DNA of 17,188 nt from CAYLUN01 sp964386865 (GCA_964386865.1 CAYLUN010000105.1:1-17188), one strand, 5' to 3'; shown: positions 8,103 to 14,270, counted from the stretch's first letter. Program-made: numbers and translations. Notes: generated from the letters alone by a model not told the origin.

Positions 8103-9269
8103 CTATCCTTTCGCACCCTCGAACTCGCCCGCCACCTTGAGCAGCCAAGCCGGAACGTCCAAGCCTTGCGGGCAGTGTTTCTTGCATTGGCCGCAAGCCA
8201 CGCAGGCCGAGGCCTTTTCGTGCGGCAGCATGCCGCGGTAGAGCGCAGGCTGAAGCGAGTGCCGCCGCTGCACCAGCAGGTGTTTGTTGTACAGGTCGAA
8301 GAGCACCGGTATTTTGACGCCGACGGGGCAGCTTTTGAGGCAGTAACCGCAGGTGCTGCACGCGATGGGCACATGCTCGCGGAAGTACCGGCAGACTTTC
8401 TCCAGCACCTGCCGCTCGCCCTCGGCGAGCATCCCGACCTCCGCCGTCTCCACGGCGCGCAGGTTGTCCTTCAGCTGGTTCCTGTCGCCCATGCCGCTGA
8501 GCACCACGCTCGGCTCCGGCTGATTCCAGATCCAGCGCAGCGCGCTTGACACCGGGTTCACGCCGTTTTCCTCGAACAGGAGGCTCGCGTCGGGCGGCAG
8601 CTGGGTTCCGGCGAGAAAGCCTCCGAACAGCGGCTCCATGACGGCCACGCCCAGTCCCTTGGAGGCGGCGTACTTCAAGCCGCGCACGCCGGCCTGCACG
8701 TCGGGCTGCGCATAGTTGTACTGGATCTGGCAGAAGTCCCAGTCGTAGGCGTCGACGATCTCCTTGAACAGGTCGAACTCGTCGTGGAACGAGAAGCCCG
8801 CGAAGCGGATGAGCCCCCGTCGCTTCTGCTCGTCGAGCCACTCCAGCGAGCGCGAGTCGAGCGCGTTTTTCCAGTGGCGCCTGTTGAGGGCGTGCAAGAG
8901 ATAAAAGTCGATCCGTTGCGCCTGCAGGCGGGCCAGCTGCGTCCGGAACGGCGCCTCTTGGTCGCCGGGCTTCTCCATGTCCCAGACCGGCAGCTTGGTC
9001 GCGACGTAGACCCTGTCACGCCATCCGTTGTTCAGCGCGCAGCCCACGACCCGCTCGCTTTCGCCGTCGTTGTAGACGTAGGCGGTGTCGATGTAGTTGA
9101 TGCCGCCCTGAAAGCCGGCCTCGATGAGGTCGACGGCCCGCGCGTCGTCGATCGCGCCGTCGCGCATCGGCAGGCGCATCGCGCCCATGCCGAGCGCGGA
9201 GACCAAGACGTTCGTCCGGGCGCCGAAAGGCCGGTAGCGCATGGCGGGCCTATAGTTCACGATTTCCAT
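8103..9269 (-). CDS. Aldo/keto reductase with C-terminal two-[4Fe-4S] ferredoxin domain
   Basis: A 388-aa soluble oxidoreductase. Residues 10-285 form the aldo/keto reductase barrel with the expected catalytic tetrad: Asp61 and Tyr66 (DTAYVY), Lys92 (TKLP) and His126 (LLHAL). Residues 300-370 carry two ferredoxin-like clusters: CxxCxxCxxxC at 304-314 and again at 356-366, each followed by Pro. This fusion is a recognised AKR subfamily in anaerobes, thought to couple the NAD(P)-type barrel to electron transfer; the substrate is not known. The ATG at 9269 is set by GGGGAGGAG five bases upstream. The gene starts 43 bp after the citrate synthase stop and ends 3 bp before the MscS gene, all leftward, suggesting one operon. 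Two oxygen-sensitive clusters fit an anaerobic or microaerobic host. Confidence 0.94.
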   Translation of the reverse strand: MEIVNYRPAMRYRPFGARTNVLVSALGMGAMRLPMRDGAIDDARAVDLIEAGFQGGINYIDTAYVYNDGESERVVGCALNNGWRDRVYVATKLPVWDMEKPGDQEAPFRTQLARLQAQRIDFYLLHALNRRHWKNALDSRSLEWLDEQKRRGLIRFAGFSFHDEFDLFKEIVDAYDWDFCQIQYNYAQPDVQAGVRGLKYAASKGLGVAVMEPLFGGFLAGTQLPPDASLLFEENGVNPVSSALRWIWNQPEPSVVLSGMGDRNQLKDNLRAVETAEVGMLAEGERQVLEKVCRYFREHVPIACSTCGYCLKSCPVGVKIPVLFDLYNKHLLVQRRHSLQPALYRGMLPHEKASACVACGQCKKHCPQGLDVPAWLLKVAGEFEGAKG

Positions 9270-9312
9270 CGGTTCTCCTCCCCTCGCGCGAGGTGGCCGG
9301 CCAGCCGCGCCG

Positions 9313-10689
9313 CTACTTGCGCTCGTCCAGCGGCTTGTAGGGTCGCTGCTCGAAAATGGCCTTGTAGGCCGGCCGGATGATAGGGCCGCCGTTCAGCAGC
9401 TCCTCGATTCGGTGCGCGCACCAGCCCACCACGCGCGAGATCGCAAAGATCGGCGTGTAGAGGTCGATCGGGATGTTGAGCATGTCGTAGACGAAGCCGG
9501 AGTAGAAGTCCACGTTGGCGCACAGGTCGCGCGGCTTGGCGCGGTTTTTGTTAAAGATGCCGGGGCCGATCCGCTCGATCGTCTCGTACAGGCGCAGCTC
9601 CTCCTCGCGGCCCTTGGCCTTGGCGAGGTCGCGGGCCTTGTCGCGCAACAGGTCCGTGCGAGGGTCCGAGAGCGTGTAGACCGCATGCCCGAGGCCGTAG
9701 ATGAGCCCCGTGCCGTCGCCGGCTTGCTTGTTGAGGATTTTGACCAGATAGTCCGCCACCTCGCCCTCGCTGTCCCAGTGCTCGACGTGCTCCTTGATCT
9801 CGCGCATCTGCTCCATCACGCGCAGGTTGGCGCCGCCGTGGCGCGGCCCCTTGAGGGAGAGCACCGAGGCCGCGATCGCCGCGTACGTGTCGGTGAAGGA
9901 CGACGTCACGACGTGCGTGGTGAAGGCGGAGTTGTTGCCGCCGCCGTGCTCCGCGTGCAGCACGAGGCAGAGGTCGAGCAGCTCGGCCTCGAGCTGGGAG
10001 TACATGCCGTCCTCGCGCATGAGCATCAGGAAGTTCTCGGCCGTGCTCTTCCCCTTCTCCGGGTAGCGCATCATCAGGCTCTGCCCCATGTGGTAGTGGG
10101 CCTTGGCCTGATAGGCGTAGGCCGCGATGACGGGGAACCGCGCGATGAGCTCGATGCTTTGCCGCAGCGTCGACTCGAGGTCGAGCCGATCCGGCTCGGA
10201 GTCGTAGGTGTAGGCCATGAGCACCGCGCGGGCGATGCTGTTCATCAGGTCTTTGCCCGGCGCGCGGATGATCGCGCTCTCTTTGAAGCCGTCCGGCAGC
10301 CGCCTGCAAGCGTCGAGCAGGTCGTTCCAAACCCGCAGCTCATTCGCGTTCGGCATCTCGCCGAACAGCAGCAGGTAGGCGGACTCTTCGAACCCGAACC
10401 GCCGCTCCTTTTGGCAGCCCGCCACCAGCTCCTTGACGTTGACGCCGCGGTAATAGAGCTGGCCCAGGACCGAAACCTTCTCGCTTTCGGAAATCATGTA
10501 CCCGTGCACGCTGCCGATGCAGGTCAGGCCCACCAGCACGCCCGTCCCATCCGCGTTGCGAAGGCCGCGCTTCACGTTGTACTTCTCGTACAGAGCCGGA
10601 TCGATCTTGCCCGTCGCGCGGATCCTGTCCGCATAGGCCTTCAGAAACGTCTCGTCGAGTATGGGGCCCGTGGTTTGCGTTGCCTTCAT
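9313..10689 (-). CDS. gltA: Citrate synthase
   Basis: A 458-aa enzyme condensing oxaloacetate and acetyl-CoA to citrate and CoA, the entry step of the TCA cycle. Catalytic residues in this numbering are His248 (HAEHGGGN), His335 (GLGHAVYTLSDPR) and Asp394 (NVDFYSG); PRHGGAN (282-288) is also conserved. It is somewhat longer than E. coli GltA (427 aa), and I recall a similar length in Bacteroides-type enzymes. The ATG at 10689 is preceded by AGGAGG at 5-base spacing; the frame stays open upstream to 10794, but that part has no ribosome site and covers the promoter. It probably heads an operon with the [4Fe-4S] reductase and the MscS channel. A 2-methylcitrate synthase role cannot be excluded from sequence alone, but no prp genes are nearby. 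Confidence 0.95.
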   Translation of the reverse strand: MKATQTTGPILDETFLKAYADRIRATGKIDPALYEKYNVKRGLRNADGTGVLVGLTCIGSVHGYMISESEKVSVLGQLYYRGVNVKELVAGCQKERRFGFEESAYLLLFGEMPNANELRVWNDLLDACRRLPDGFKESAIIRAPGKDLMNSIARAVLMAYTYDSEPDRLDLESTLRQSIELIARFPVIAAYAYQAKAHYHMGQSLMMRYPEKGKSTAENFLMLMREDGMYSQLEAELLDLCLVLHAEHGGGNNSAFTTHVVTSSFTDTYAAIAASVLSLKGPRHGGANLRVMEQMREIKEHVEHWDSEGEVADYLVKILNKQAGDGTGLIYGLGHAVYTLSDPRTDLLRDKARDLAKAKGREEELRLYETIERIGPGIFNKNRAKPRDLCANVDFYSGFVYDMLNIPIDLYTPIFAISRVVGWCAHRIEELLNGGPIIRPAYKAIFEQRPYKPLDERK

Positions 10690-10694
10690 CGTTG

Positions 10695-10709
10695 CCTCCT
10701 CGGCGGAGG
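10695..10709 (-). promoter_or_regulatory. Shine-Dalgarno site inside a small hairpin (gltA leader)
   Basis: On the minus strand CCTCC (10709-10705) can pair perfectly with the GGAGG ribosome-binding core (10699-10695) across a 5-base loop, just before the gltA ATG. The stem is short but GC-only. It could hide the ribosome site and make initiation temperature- or factor-dependent. This is inference from pairing only. Confidence 0.4.
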
Positions 10710-10762
10710 TAAACCCACCGCTCCACACGTAACGGGCACGTGCCGCCCATGAAAGAGGAATA

Positions 10763-10791
10763 ACTTTAGCGACTTTCATCACCCCGGTCAA
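10763..10791 (-). promoter_or_regulatory. Candidate sigma-70-type promoter for gltA operon
   Basis: On the minus strand TTGACC (10791-10786, five of six matches to TTGACA) is followed after exactly 17 bp by TAAAGT (10768-10763, four of six to TATAAT). Transcription would start near 10756, giving a leader of about 67 bases before the gltA ATG. It is the best-matching promoter I found in the window. Its -35 box lies about 18 bp from the left flanking repeat of the mobile-like element. Confidence 0.55.
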
Positions 10792-10847
10792 CACAACATG
10801 CGCACTTCGCCAATCCCCGGGTGCGATTGCAAACTATTGCAATCGCA

Positions 10848-10882
10848 CAGAATTCAGAAGCCAGAAGCCAGAATTCAGGAGT
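10848..10882 (+). repeat. Five-unit heptamer array A
   Basis: Five consecutive 7-base units on the plus strand: CAGAATT, then CAGAAGC twice, then CAGAATT, then CAGGAGT. It abuts the left hairpin of the composite element and shares one base with it. Confidence 0.9.
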
Positions 10883-10924
10883 TGGATGCCAACGAGTTAT
10901 GTCCGATTCGCGCGAGATTCTTCC

Positions 10925-10951
10925 TGTCTCCTCTTTGGGAGACACCTTTTT
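10925..10951 (+). other. Hairpin followed by T-run in the element core
   Basis: TGTCTCC (10925-10931) pairs perfectly with GGAGACA (10938-10944) over a 6-base loop; two bases later comes a run of five T (10947-10951). On the plus strand this looks like a short intrinsic terminator, but no plus-strand gene lies upstream within the window. It may belong to the element, for example insulating against read-through into chrA from the left. Confidence 0.35.
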
Positions 10952-10985
10952 GGGCGGCGCTTTCGTATGTAAGTCGTTGCGAAGC

Positions 10986-11020
10986 AATTCTGAATTCTGA
11001 CTCCTGAATTCTGACTTCTG
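10986..11020 (-). repeat. Five-unit heptamer array B, inverted relative to array A
   Basis: Read on the minus strand the five units are CAGAAGT, CAGAATT, CAGGAGT, then CAGAATT twice. Units CAGAATT and CAGGAGT are identical to those of array A, and the array length (35 bp) is the same. It abuts the right-end hairpin of the composite element. Confidence 0.9.
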
Positions 11021-11050
11021 GGTGCGATGCAACGAAGTAAAATCGCACCC

Positions 11051-11064
11051 CCAATCCCCAATCC
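11051..11064. repeat. Two-unit CCAATCC heptamer tract
   Basis: CCAATCC occurs twice in tandem directly to the right of the composite element, and once more at 10810-10816 directly to its left. Either the element inserted into a heptamer tract, or this is part of a larger heptamer-based unit. Confidence 0.6.
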
Positions 11065-11075
11065 AGGCTGGGCAC

Positions 11076-11669
11076 TCACAGGAGCCCGAGGAGCCCTCCG
11101 GCCACCGCGCCGCCCAGCAGGACATAGACGGGCGAGACCTTCGTGAACGCCGTCAGCGCGAACGCCGCCGCCACAAGCGCGGCGCCCTGAAGGTCGGGGC
11201 AGGCCAGCATGGCCCGCCCAGGCTTCACGTCGCCCCAGAGGCAGTTCGCCACGAGCAGCGCCGCGGCCGTCAGCACCAGCCCCGTCACCAGCGGCCGCAG
11301 GATGCTGAAGACCCGCACAAAGCACGGGTGGCTGCGGTTGCGCTCCCAGAACCGCCCGAACAGGTTGACGCAGAGCAGCGACGGCATGCACACCGCCAGC
11401 GAGCCCACCAGCGCGCCCGCCACCGCGACCCCGAGCGCGTGCGGATAGGCCGCGGACACGACGCGGTACCCGACGAACGTCGCCGTGTTCACCGCCATCG
11501 GCCCGGGCGTTATCTCCGCGATGCCCAGAATGTCGAGGAACTGCTGGCTGGTCAGCCACCCGCGGCTGGCCATCTCATGCTGGATGATCGGCAGCATCGC
11601 CAGCCCGCCCCCCACGGTCAGCAGGCCGACCTTGAAGAACACGTACGCCAGTTTGAAGAAGAGATTCAT
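11076..11669 (-). CDS. chrA: Chromate transporter family, second half-size subunit
   Basis: A 197-aa integral membrane protein of the ChrA (CHR) superfamily, which exports chromate in characterised members; many environmental members have unknown substrates. Family marks are GGGLAMLPIIQHEM (20-33), W38 followed by the Gln/Phe-rich turn, and PGPMAVNTATFVGY (55-68). About five hydrophobic segments follow. Single-domain ChrA proteins of this length usually come as pairs encoding the two halves, as here. The ATG at 11669 overlaps the stop of the first subunit as ATGA, implying translational coupling. No clear ribosome site precedes it, because the bases just upstream are heptamer repeat that also codes the end of the first subunit. 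Confidence 0.92.
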   Translation of the reverse strand: MNLFFKLAYVFFKVGLLTVGGGLAMLPIIQHEMASRGWLTSQQFLDILGIAEITPGPMAVNTATFVGYRVVSAAYPHALGVAVAGALVGSLAVCMPSLLCVNLFGRFWERNRSHPCFVRVFSILRPLVTGLVLTAAALLVANCLWGDVKPGRAMLACPDLQGAALVAAAFALTAFTKVSPVYVLLGGAVAGGLLGLL

Positions 11670-12298
11670 ACGAGGGAGTTCGGAGGTCGGAGGCCGGAGG
11701 TCGGAGGCCGGAGGTCGGGCGTCCTTCTTGCGACCGCAACCCCGTGCCAGAGCAGGCCGGCGGCCACGCCGCCCAGAATCACGTTGACCGCGCTCATGCC
11801 GCAGCCCAGCACCAGCGCCGTCACCAGCAGCGAGACAGCCAGCCCCAGACGCGTCTTGCGGCTGCGCCCGAACATCTTGTACGCCACGCCCAGCATCAGC
11901 CCGGCGACCGCCGGCCGCAGCCCCGACATCGCCTCGATCAGCAGCTCCGACCCGGCGAACCGGTCGAAGGCGATCGCGTAGGCGAGGATCACGAAGAACG
12001 GCGCGAACACCACGCCCGCGGTCGCCGCAACCGTGCCCCAAAAGCCGCGCAGCCGGTGGCCCAGCAGCATCGCCGTGTTCACCGCCACCACGCCCGGCAC
12101 CAGCTGCGCCATGGCGTAGTAGTCGGTCATCTCCTCGTGCGAGCACCAGCCGCGCCGCTCCACCACCTCGCGCTCCAGCAGCGGCAGCATCGCATAGCCG
12201 CCGCCGAACAGAACCGCCCCCACGCGCATGAAGCTCACCAGAATCCGCCGCAGCGCGACGCGTTTCGGCGCGCCCGTCTTATCTTCCCTTCGAAACAT
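11666..12298 (-). CDS. chrA: Chromate transporter family, first half-size subunit
   Basis: A 210-aa integral membrane protein of the ChrA family, starting at the ATG at 12298. The frame is open further right to 12355, but that part is made of heptamer repeat and is unlikely to be translated. Marks are FGGGYAMLPLLEREVV (31-46), W51, and PGVVAVNTAMLLGHR (68-82), followed by hydrophobic segments to about residue 189. The last 20 residues, RRTPDLRPPTSGLRPPNSLV in part, come from the heptamer array and are not family sequence. The stop overlaps the start of the second subunit (ATGA). Together the two would make one transporter. The start lacks a strong ribosome site. Confidence 0.92.
   Translation of the reverse strand: MFRREDKTGAPKRVALRRILVSFMRVGAVLFGGGYAMLPLLEREVVERRGWCSHEEMTDYYAMAQLVPGVVAVNTAMLLGHRLRGFWGTVAATAGVVFAPFFVILAYAIAFDRFAGSELLIEAMSGLRPAVAGLMLGVAYKMFGRSRKTRLGLAVSLLVTALVLGCGMSAVNVILGGVAAGLLWHGVAVARRTPDLRPPTSGLRPPNSLV
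11681..11715. repeat. Five-unit heptamer array C, inside the chrA junction
   Basis: Plus-strand units alternate CGGAGGT and CGGAGGC, five in all, with a degenerate sixth (GGGAGTT) at 11674-11680. On the minus strand it encodes residues 195-206 of the first ChrA subunit, where three heptamers give a 7-residue peptide period (LRPPTSG, then LRPP). It ends 12 bases before the ATG of the second subunit. Confidence 0.9.
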
Positions 12299-12326
12299 GG
12301 CGCGGATTATGCCCCTTTCCGCCCCG

Positions 12327-12368
12327 CGTTTCCAGTTTCTAGTTTCCGGCATCAAGTTTCCAGTTTCT
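12327..12368. repeat. Six-unit heptamer array D between divergent genes
   Basis: In 7-base register the plus-strand units are CGTTTCC, AGTTTCT, AGTTTCC, a divergent GGCATCA, AGTTTCC and AGTTTCT. It occupies most of the 103-bp gap between the divergent chrA and peptide-transporter genes, and must overlap their promoters. Confidence 0.85.
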
Positions 12369-12386
12369 CCCGCCGCCCCTTCCGGC

Positions 12387-12392
12387 TACAAT
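12387..12392 (+). promoter_or_regulatory. Candidate -10 box for a leaderless or near-leaderless ABC gene
   Basis: TACAAT matches the -10 consensus at five of six bases. Nine bases separate it from the ATG at 12402, so transcription would start at or just before that codon. No Shine-Dalgarno sequence is visible in that gap. A matching -35 box is not evident, as the position is filled by heptamer array D. Confidence 0.3.
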
Positions 12393-12401
12393 GTCGCCGA
12401 C

Positions 12402-13409
12402 ATGTCGCATCCGCTCCTACAAGTTGAAAGCCTCGCCGTCGCGTTCCGGCAGGAAGGCGTCGAGACGTTTCCGGTGCGCTCGGTCTCCCTCACGGTGCAG
12501 GCCGGCGAGCGCGTGGCCGTCGTCGGCGAGAGCGGCTGCGGCAAGAGCCTCACCGCGCTGGCCCTCGCGCGCCTCTCGCCGACCGACCGCGCCCGGCTCT
12601 CGGGCCGCGTGCTGTTCGAGGGCGCAGACACGCTGGCGCTGGCGCCGGCCGCGCTCGCGCAGATCCGCGGCCGTGGCATTGCCTACGTGTTTCAGGATCC
12701 CTCCGCCAGCCTCAACCCCGTGATGCGCGTCTGCGACCAGATCGGCGAGTGTCTCCCGCACCTGCGCCGCGCCGAGCGCGCCGCCGCCGCGCTCGACCTG
12801 CTGAAGCGCACCGGCTTGCCCGACCCCGCCCGCGCCGCCCGCGCCTACCCGTGCGAGCTGAGCGGCGGCCAGCAGCAGCGCGTCATGCTGGCGATGGCGC
12901 TGGCCGCGCGCCCCAAGCTGCTGGTCGCCGACGAGCCCACCACCGCCCTCGACGTGACGACCCAGCGCCAGGTGCTGAACCTGATCGACGAGCTGGCCGA
13001 CGCCTTTGGCATGGCCGTGCTGCTCATCACCCACAACCTCGGCCTCGTGGCCGGCCGCACGCAGCGCATCTACGTCATGTACGCCGGGCAGGTGGTCGAA
13101 AGCGGCGCGGTCGCCGACGTGCTGTCCGCGCCGCGCCACCCCTACACGCGCGGCCTGCTCGGCGCGGTGCCCAAGCTCGACGCGCCGCGCGCCGCGCCGC
13201 TGCGGGACATTCCCGGCACCGTGCCCCCGCCCGACCGCTGGCCGGACGGCTGCGCCTTCGCCCCTCGCTGCTCCGAGGCCAGCCCGCGCTGCCACGCCGA
13301 GCCGCCGCCTGAAACCGCCTCCGCCGGCCGCAGGCACCGCTGCTGGCCACGAGACGGGCAGGCGCGGGAGGCTGCCCCTACGCCTGCGCCTCCAACCGTG
13401 AAACCATGA
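12402..13409 (+). CDS. Oligopeptide/dipeptide ABC importer ATPase (OppD/DppD type)
   Basis: A 335-aa cytoplasmic ATPase powering a peptide (or nickel-type) importer. Walker A GESGCGKS (42-49), Q-loop FQDPSASLNP with Gln98, signature LSGGQQQRV (153-161), Walker B LLVADEP (173-179) and switch His211 are all intact. The C-terminal oligopeptide-transporter extension is present, with Cys284, 290, 297 and 314 in the typical GCAFxxRC arrangement. The final residues (about 316-335, RDGQAREAAPTPAPP) are coded by a hairpin repeat and are not family sequence. The start at 12402 gives the usual N-terminus; the frame is open upstream only through repeat DNA. The stop overlaps the next ATG (ATGA). Opp versus Dpp substrate cannot be told, and no permease or binding-protein gene is beside it. 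Confidence 0.94.
   Translation: MSHPLLQVESLAVAFRQEGVETFPVRSVSLTVQAGERVAVVGESGCGKSLTALALARLSPTDRARLSGRVLFEGADTLALAPAALAQIRGRGIAYVFQDPSASLNPVMRVCDQIGECLPHLRRAERAAAALDLLKRTGLPDPARAARAYPCELSGGQQQRVMLAMALAARPKLLVADEPTTALDVTTQRQVLNLIDELADAFGMAVLLITHNLGLVAGRTQRIYVMYAGQVVESGAVADVLSAPRHPYTRGLLGAVPKLDAPRAAPLRDIPGTVPPPDRWPDGCAFAPRCSEASPRCHAEPPPETASAGRRHRCWPRDGQAREAAPTPAPPTVKP
13356..13382. repeat. Hairpin repeat in the 3' end of the OppD-type gene
   Basis: GGGCAG (13356-13361) pairs with CTGCCC (13372-13377) over a 10-base loop and is followed by CTACG. The GGG-arm, CCC-arm, CTAC plan matches the element at 1340-1365 and the one at 14195-14222, with different paired sequences. It encodes part of the protein's C-terminal tail. 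Confidence 0.6.
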
Positions 13410-14236
13410 ACCCTTCCGCCCTCTTAAATGTCCAGAACCTGCACGTCACTTACCGCCCGCCCGGCCAGCGGCCAGTCGAGGCTGTGCGAGGCGTCTCTTT
13501 CGCCCTCGGCGCGGGGGAGTCGCTCGGCATCGTGGGCGAAAGCGGCTGCGGCAAATCCTCGCTGGCCAAGGCCATCATGGGGCTCCACCCCCCCAGCGCG
13601 GGCTCCTTGCGCTTCGGCGGACGCGAGCTCGGCGCGCTGGACGCGGCCGCCCTCAAAGCGTACCGGCGCGCCGTGCAGATGATCTTTCAGGACGCGGTGG
13701 GGTCGCTGAACCCGCGCCTGCGCGTGCGCCAGACGCTGGAAGAGGTGCTGCGCGTGCACCGCATGGTGCCCGGCGAGCGCGTCGCGTCACGCGTGCTGGA
13801 GCTGGTGGAGCGCGTCGGGCTGCCGGAGAGCGTGCTGGACGCCTATCCGCGCGAGATCAGCGGCGGGCAGTGCCAGCGCGTGAGCTTCGCGCGCTGCCTC
13901 GCGCTTGAGCCCCGGCTGATCATCGCCGACGAGCCCGTCAGCGCGCTGGACGTGTCGGTCCAGGCCCGGATACTGAACCTCATCCGCACGCTGCAGACGG
14001 AGCTCAACCTCGCGGTCATCCTGATTTCGCACGACCTCGCGGTAGTCCGCAACATCTGCGACCGCGTGGCGGTTATGTTCGCCGGGCAGTTCGTCGAGTA
14101 CGGCCCCGCGTCCGATGTGCTCGACCGGCCGCAGCACGCCTATACGCGCGACCTGCTGGCGGCCGTTCCAGACGTGGCCCGCGAACTGGCGAGAGGGCGG
14201 GCACAGGGCCCCGCCCCTACCTGTGCGGGCGAATAA
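13406..14236 (+). CDS. Oligopeptide/dipeptide ABC importer ATPase (OppF/DppF type), short C-terminus
   Basis: A 276-aa partner ATPase. Walker A GESGCGKSS (44-52), Gln95 in FQDAVGSLNP, signature ISGGQCQRV (151-159), Walker B LIIADEP (171-177) and His209 are intact, so it should bind and hydrolyse ATP. OppF/DppF proteins are usually about 310-330 aa with a Cys-containing extension after TRDLL; here the conserved part stops near residue 261. The last 15 residues, including RAQGPAPTCAGE, are coded by a double-hairpin repeat that also supplies the stop codon. The extension therefore appears replaced or cut by the repeat. The start overlaps the OppD-type stop by four bases, so the two are translationally coupled. 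Confidence 0.93.
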   Translation: MNPSALLNVQNLHVTYRPPGQRPVEAVRGVSFALGAGESLGIVGESGCGKSSLAKAIMGLHPPSAGSLRFGGRELGALDAAALKAYRRAVQMIFQDAVGSLNPRLRVRQTLEEVLRVHRMVPGERVASRVLELVERVGLPESVLDAYPREISGGQCQRVSFARCLALEPRLIIADEPVSALDVSVQARILNLIRTLQTELNLAVILISHDLAVVRNICDRVAVMFAGQFVEYGPASDVLDRPQHAYTRDLLAAVPDVARELARGRAQGPAPTCAGE

Positions 14237-14246
14237 TTGTTCGCCC
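14195..14246. repeat. Double-hairpin repeat overlapping the OppF-type stop codon
   Basis: First hairpin: GGGCGGG (14195-14201) with CCCGCCC (14210-14216), followed by CTACC. Second: GGGCGAA (14227-14233) with TTCGCCC (14240-14246) over a 6-base loop, followed by CTCCC. The TAA stop of the ABC gene lies in the loop of the second hairpin (14234-14236). No U-run follows, so it is a dispersed palindrome more than a terminator. Confidence 0.75.
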
Positions 14247-14270
14247 CTCCCACCCCCCACAACGCTACTT

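Larger units (their letters stand above)
10819..11050. mobile_element. 232-bp MITE-like composite element with TIRs and 9-bp flanking direct repeats
   Basis: The element begins GGGTGCGATT and ends AATCGCACCC, a perfect 10-bp terminal inverted repeat. It is flanked on both sides by CCAATCCCC (10810-10818 and 11051-11059), as expected for a 9-bp target duplication. Each end also folds alone: GTGCGATTGCAA/TTGCAATCGCAC (10821-10832 with 10837-10848, 4-base loop) and GGGTGCGAT/ATCGCACCC (11020-11028 with 11042-11050). Just inside each hairpin is a five-unit heptamer array, the two in opposite orientation, around a core of about 100 bp. It has no credible gene, so any movement would need a transposase in trans. 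It fills the gap between chrA and gltA. A caution: the right flank is itself a two-unit CCAATCC tract, so the direct repeat could reflect the target rather than duplication. Confidence 0.6.

Noticed and set aside
9412..10752. 446-codon open frame on the plus strand opposite citrate synthase
   Set aside because: The same GC-driven shadow effect; the minus-strand frame is an unambiguous citrate synthase.
10690..10794. 35-residue N-terminal extension of citrate synthase
   Set aside because: It would cover the promoter and the AGGAGG site; the internal ATG at 10689 gives the normal family N-terminus.
10925..10951. Intrinsic terminator for chrA or gltA
   Set aside because: The T-run is on the plus strand, but both flanking genes run on the minus strand, so it cannot end either of their messages as a classical terminator.
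10766..11125. Minus-strand 119-codon frame across the chrA-gltA gap
   Set aside because: It is translated heptamer array and hairpin DNA (QKSEFRSQNSEL-type sequence), overlaps the end of chrA, and has no family similarity.
10848..12368. CRISPR array or CRISPR-like repeats
   Set aside because: Units are 7 bases, contiguous and without spacers; no cas gene is present.
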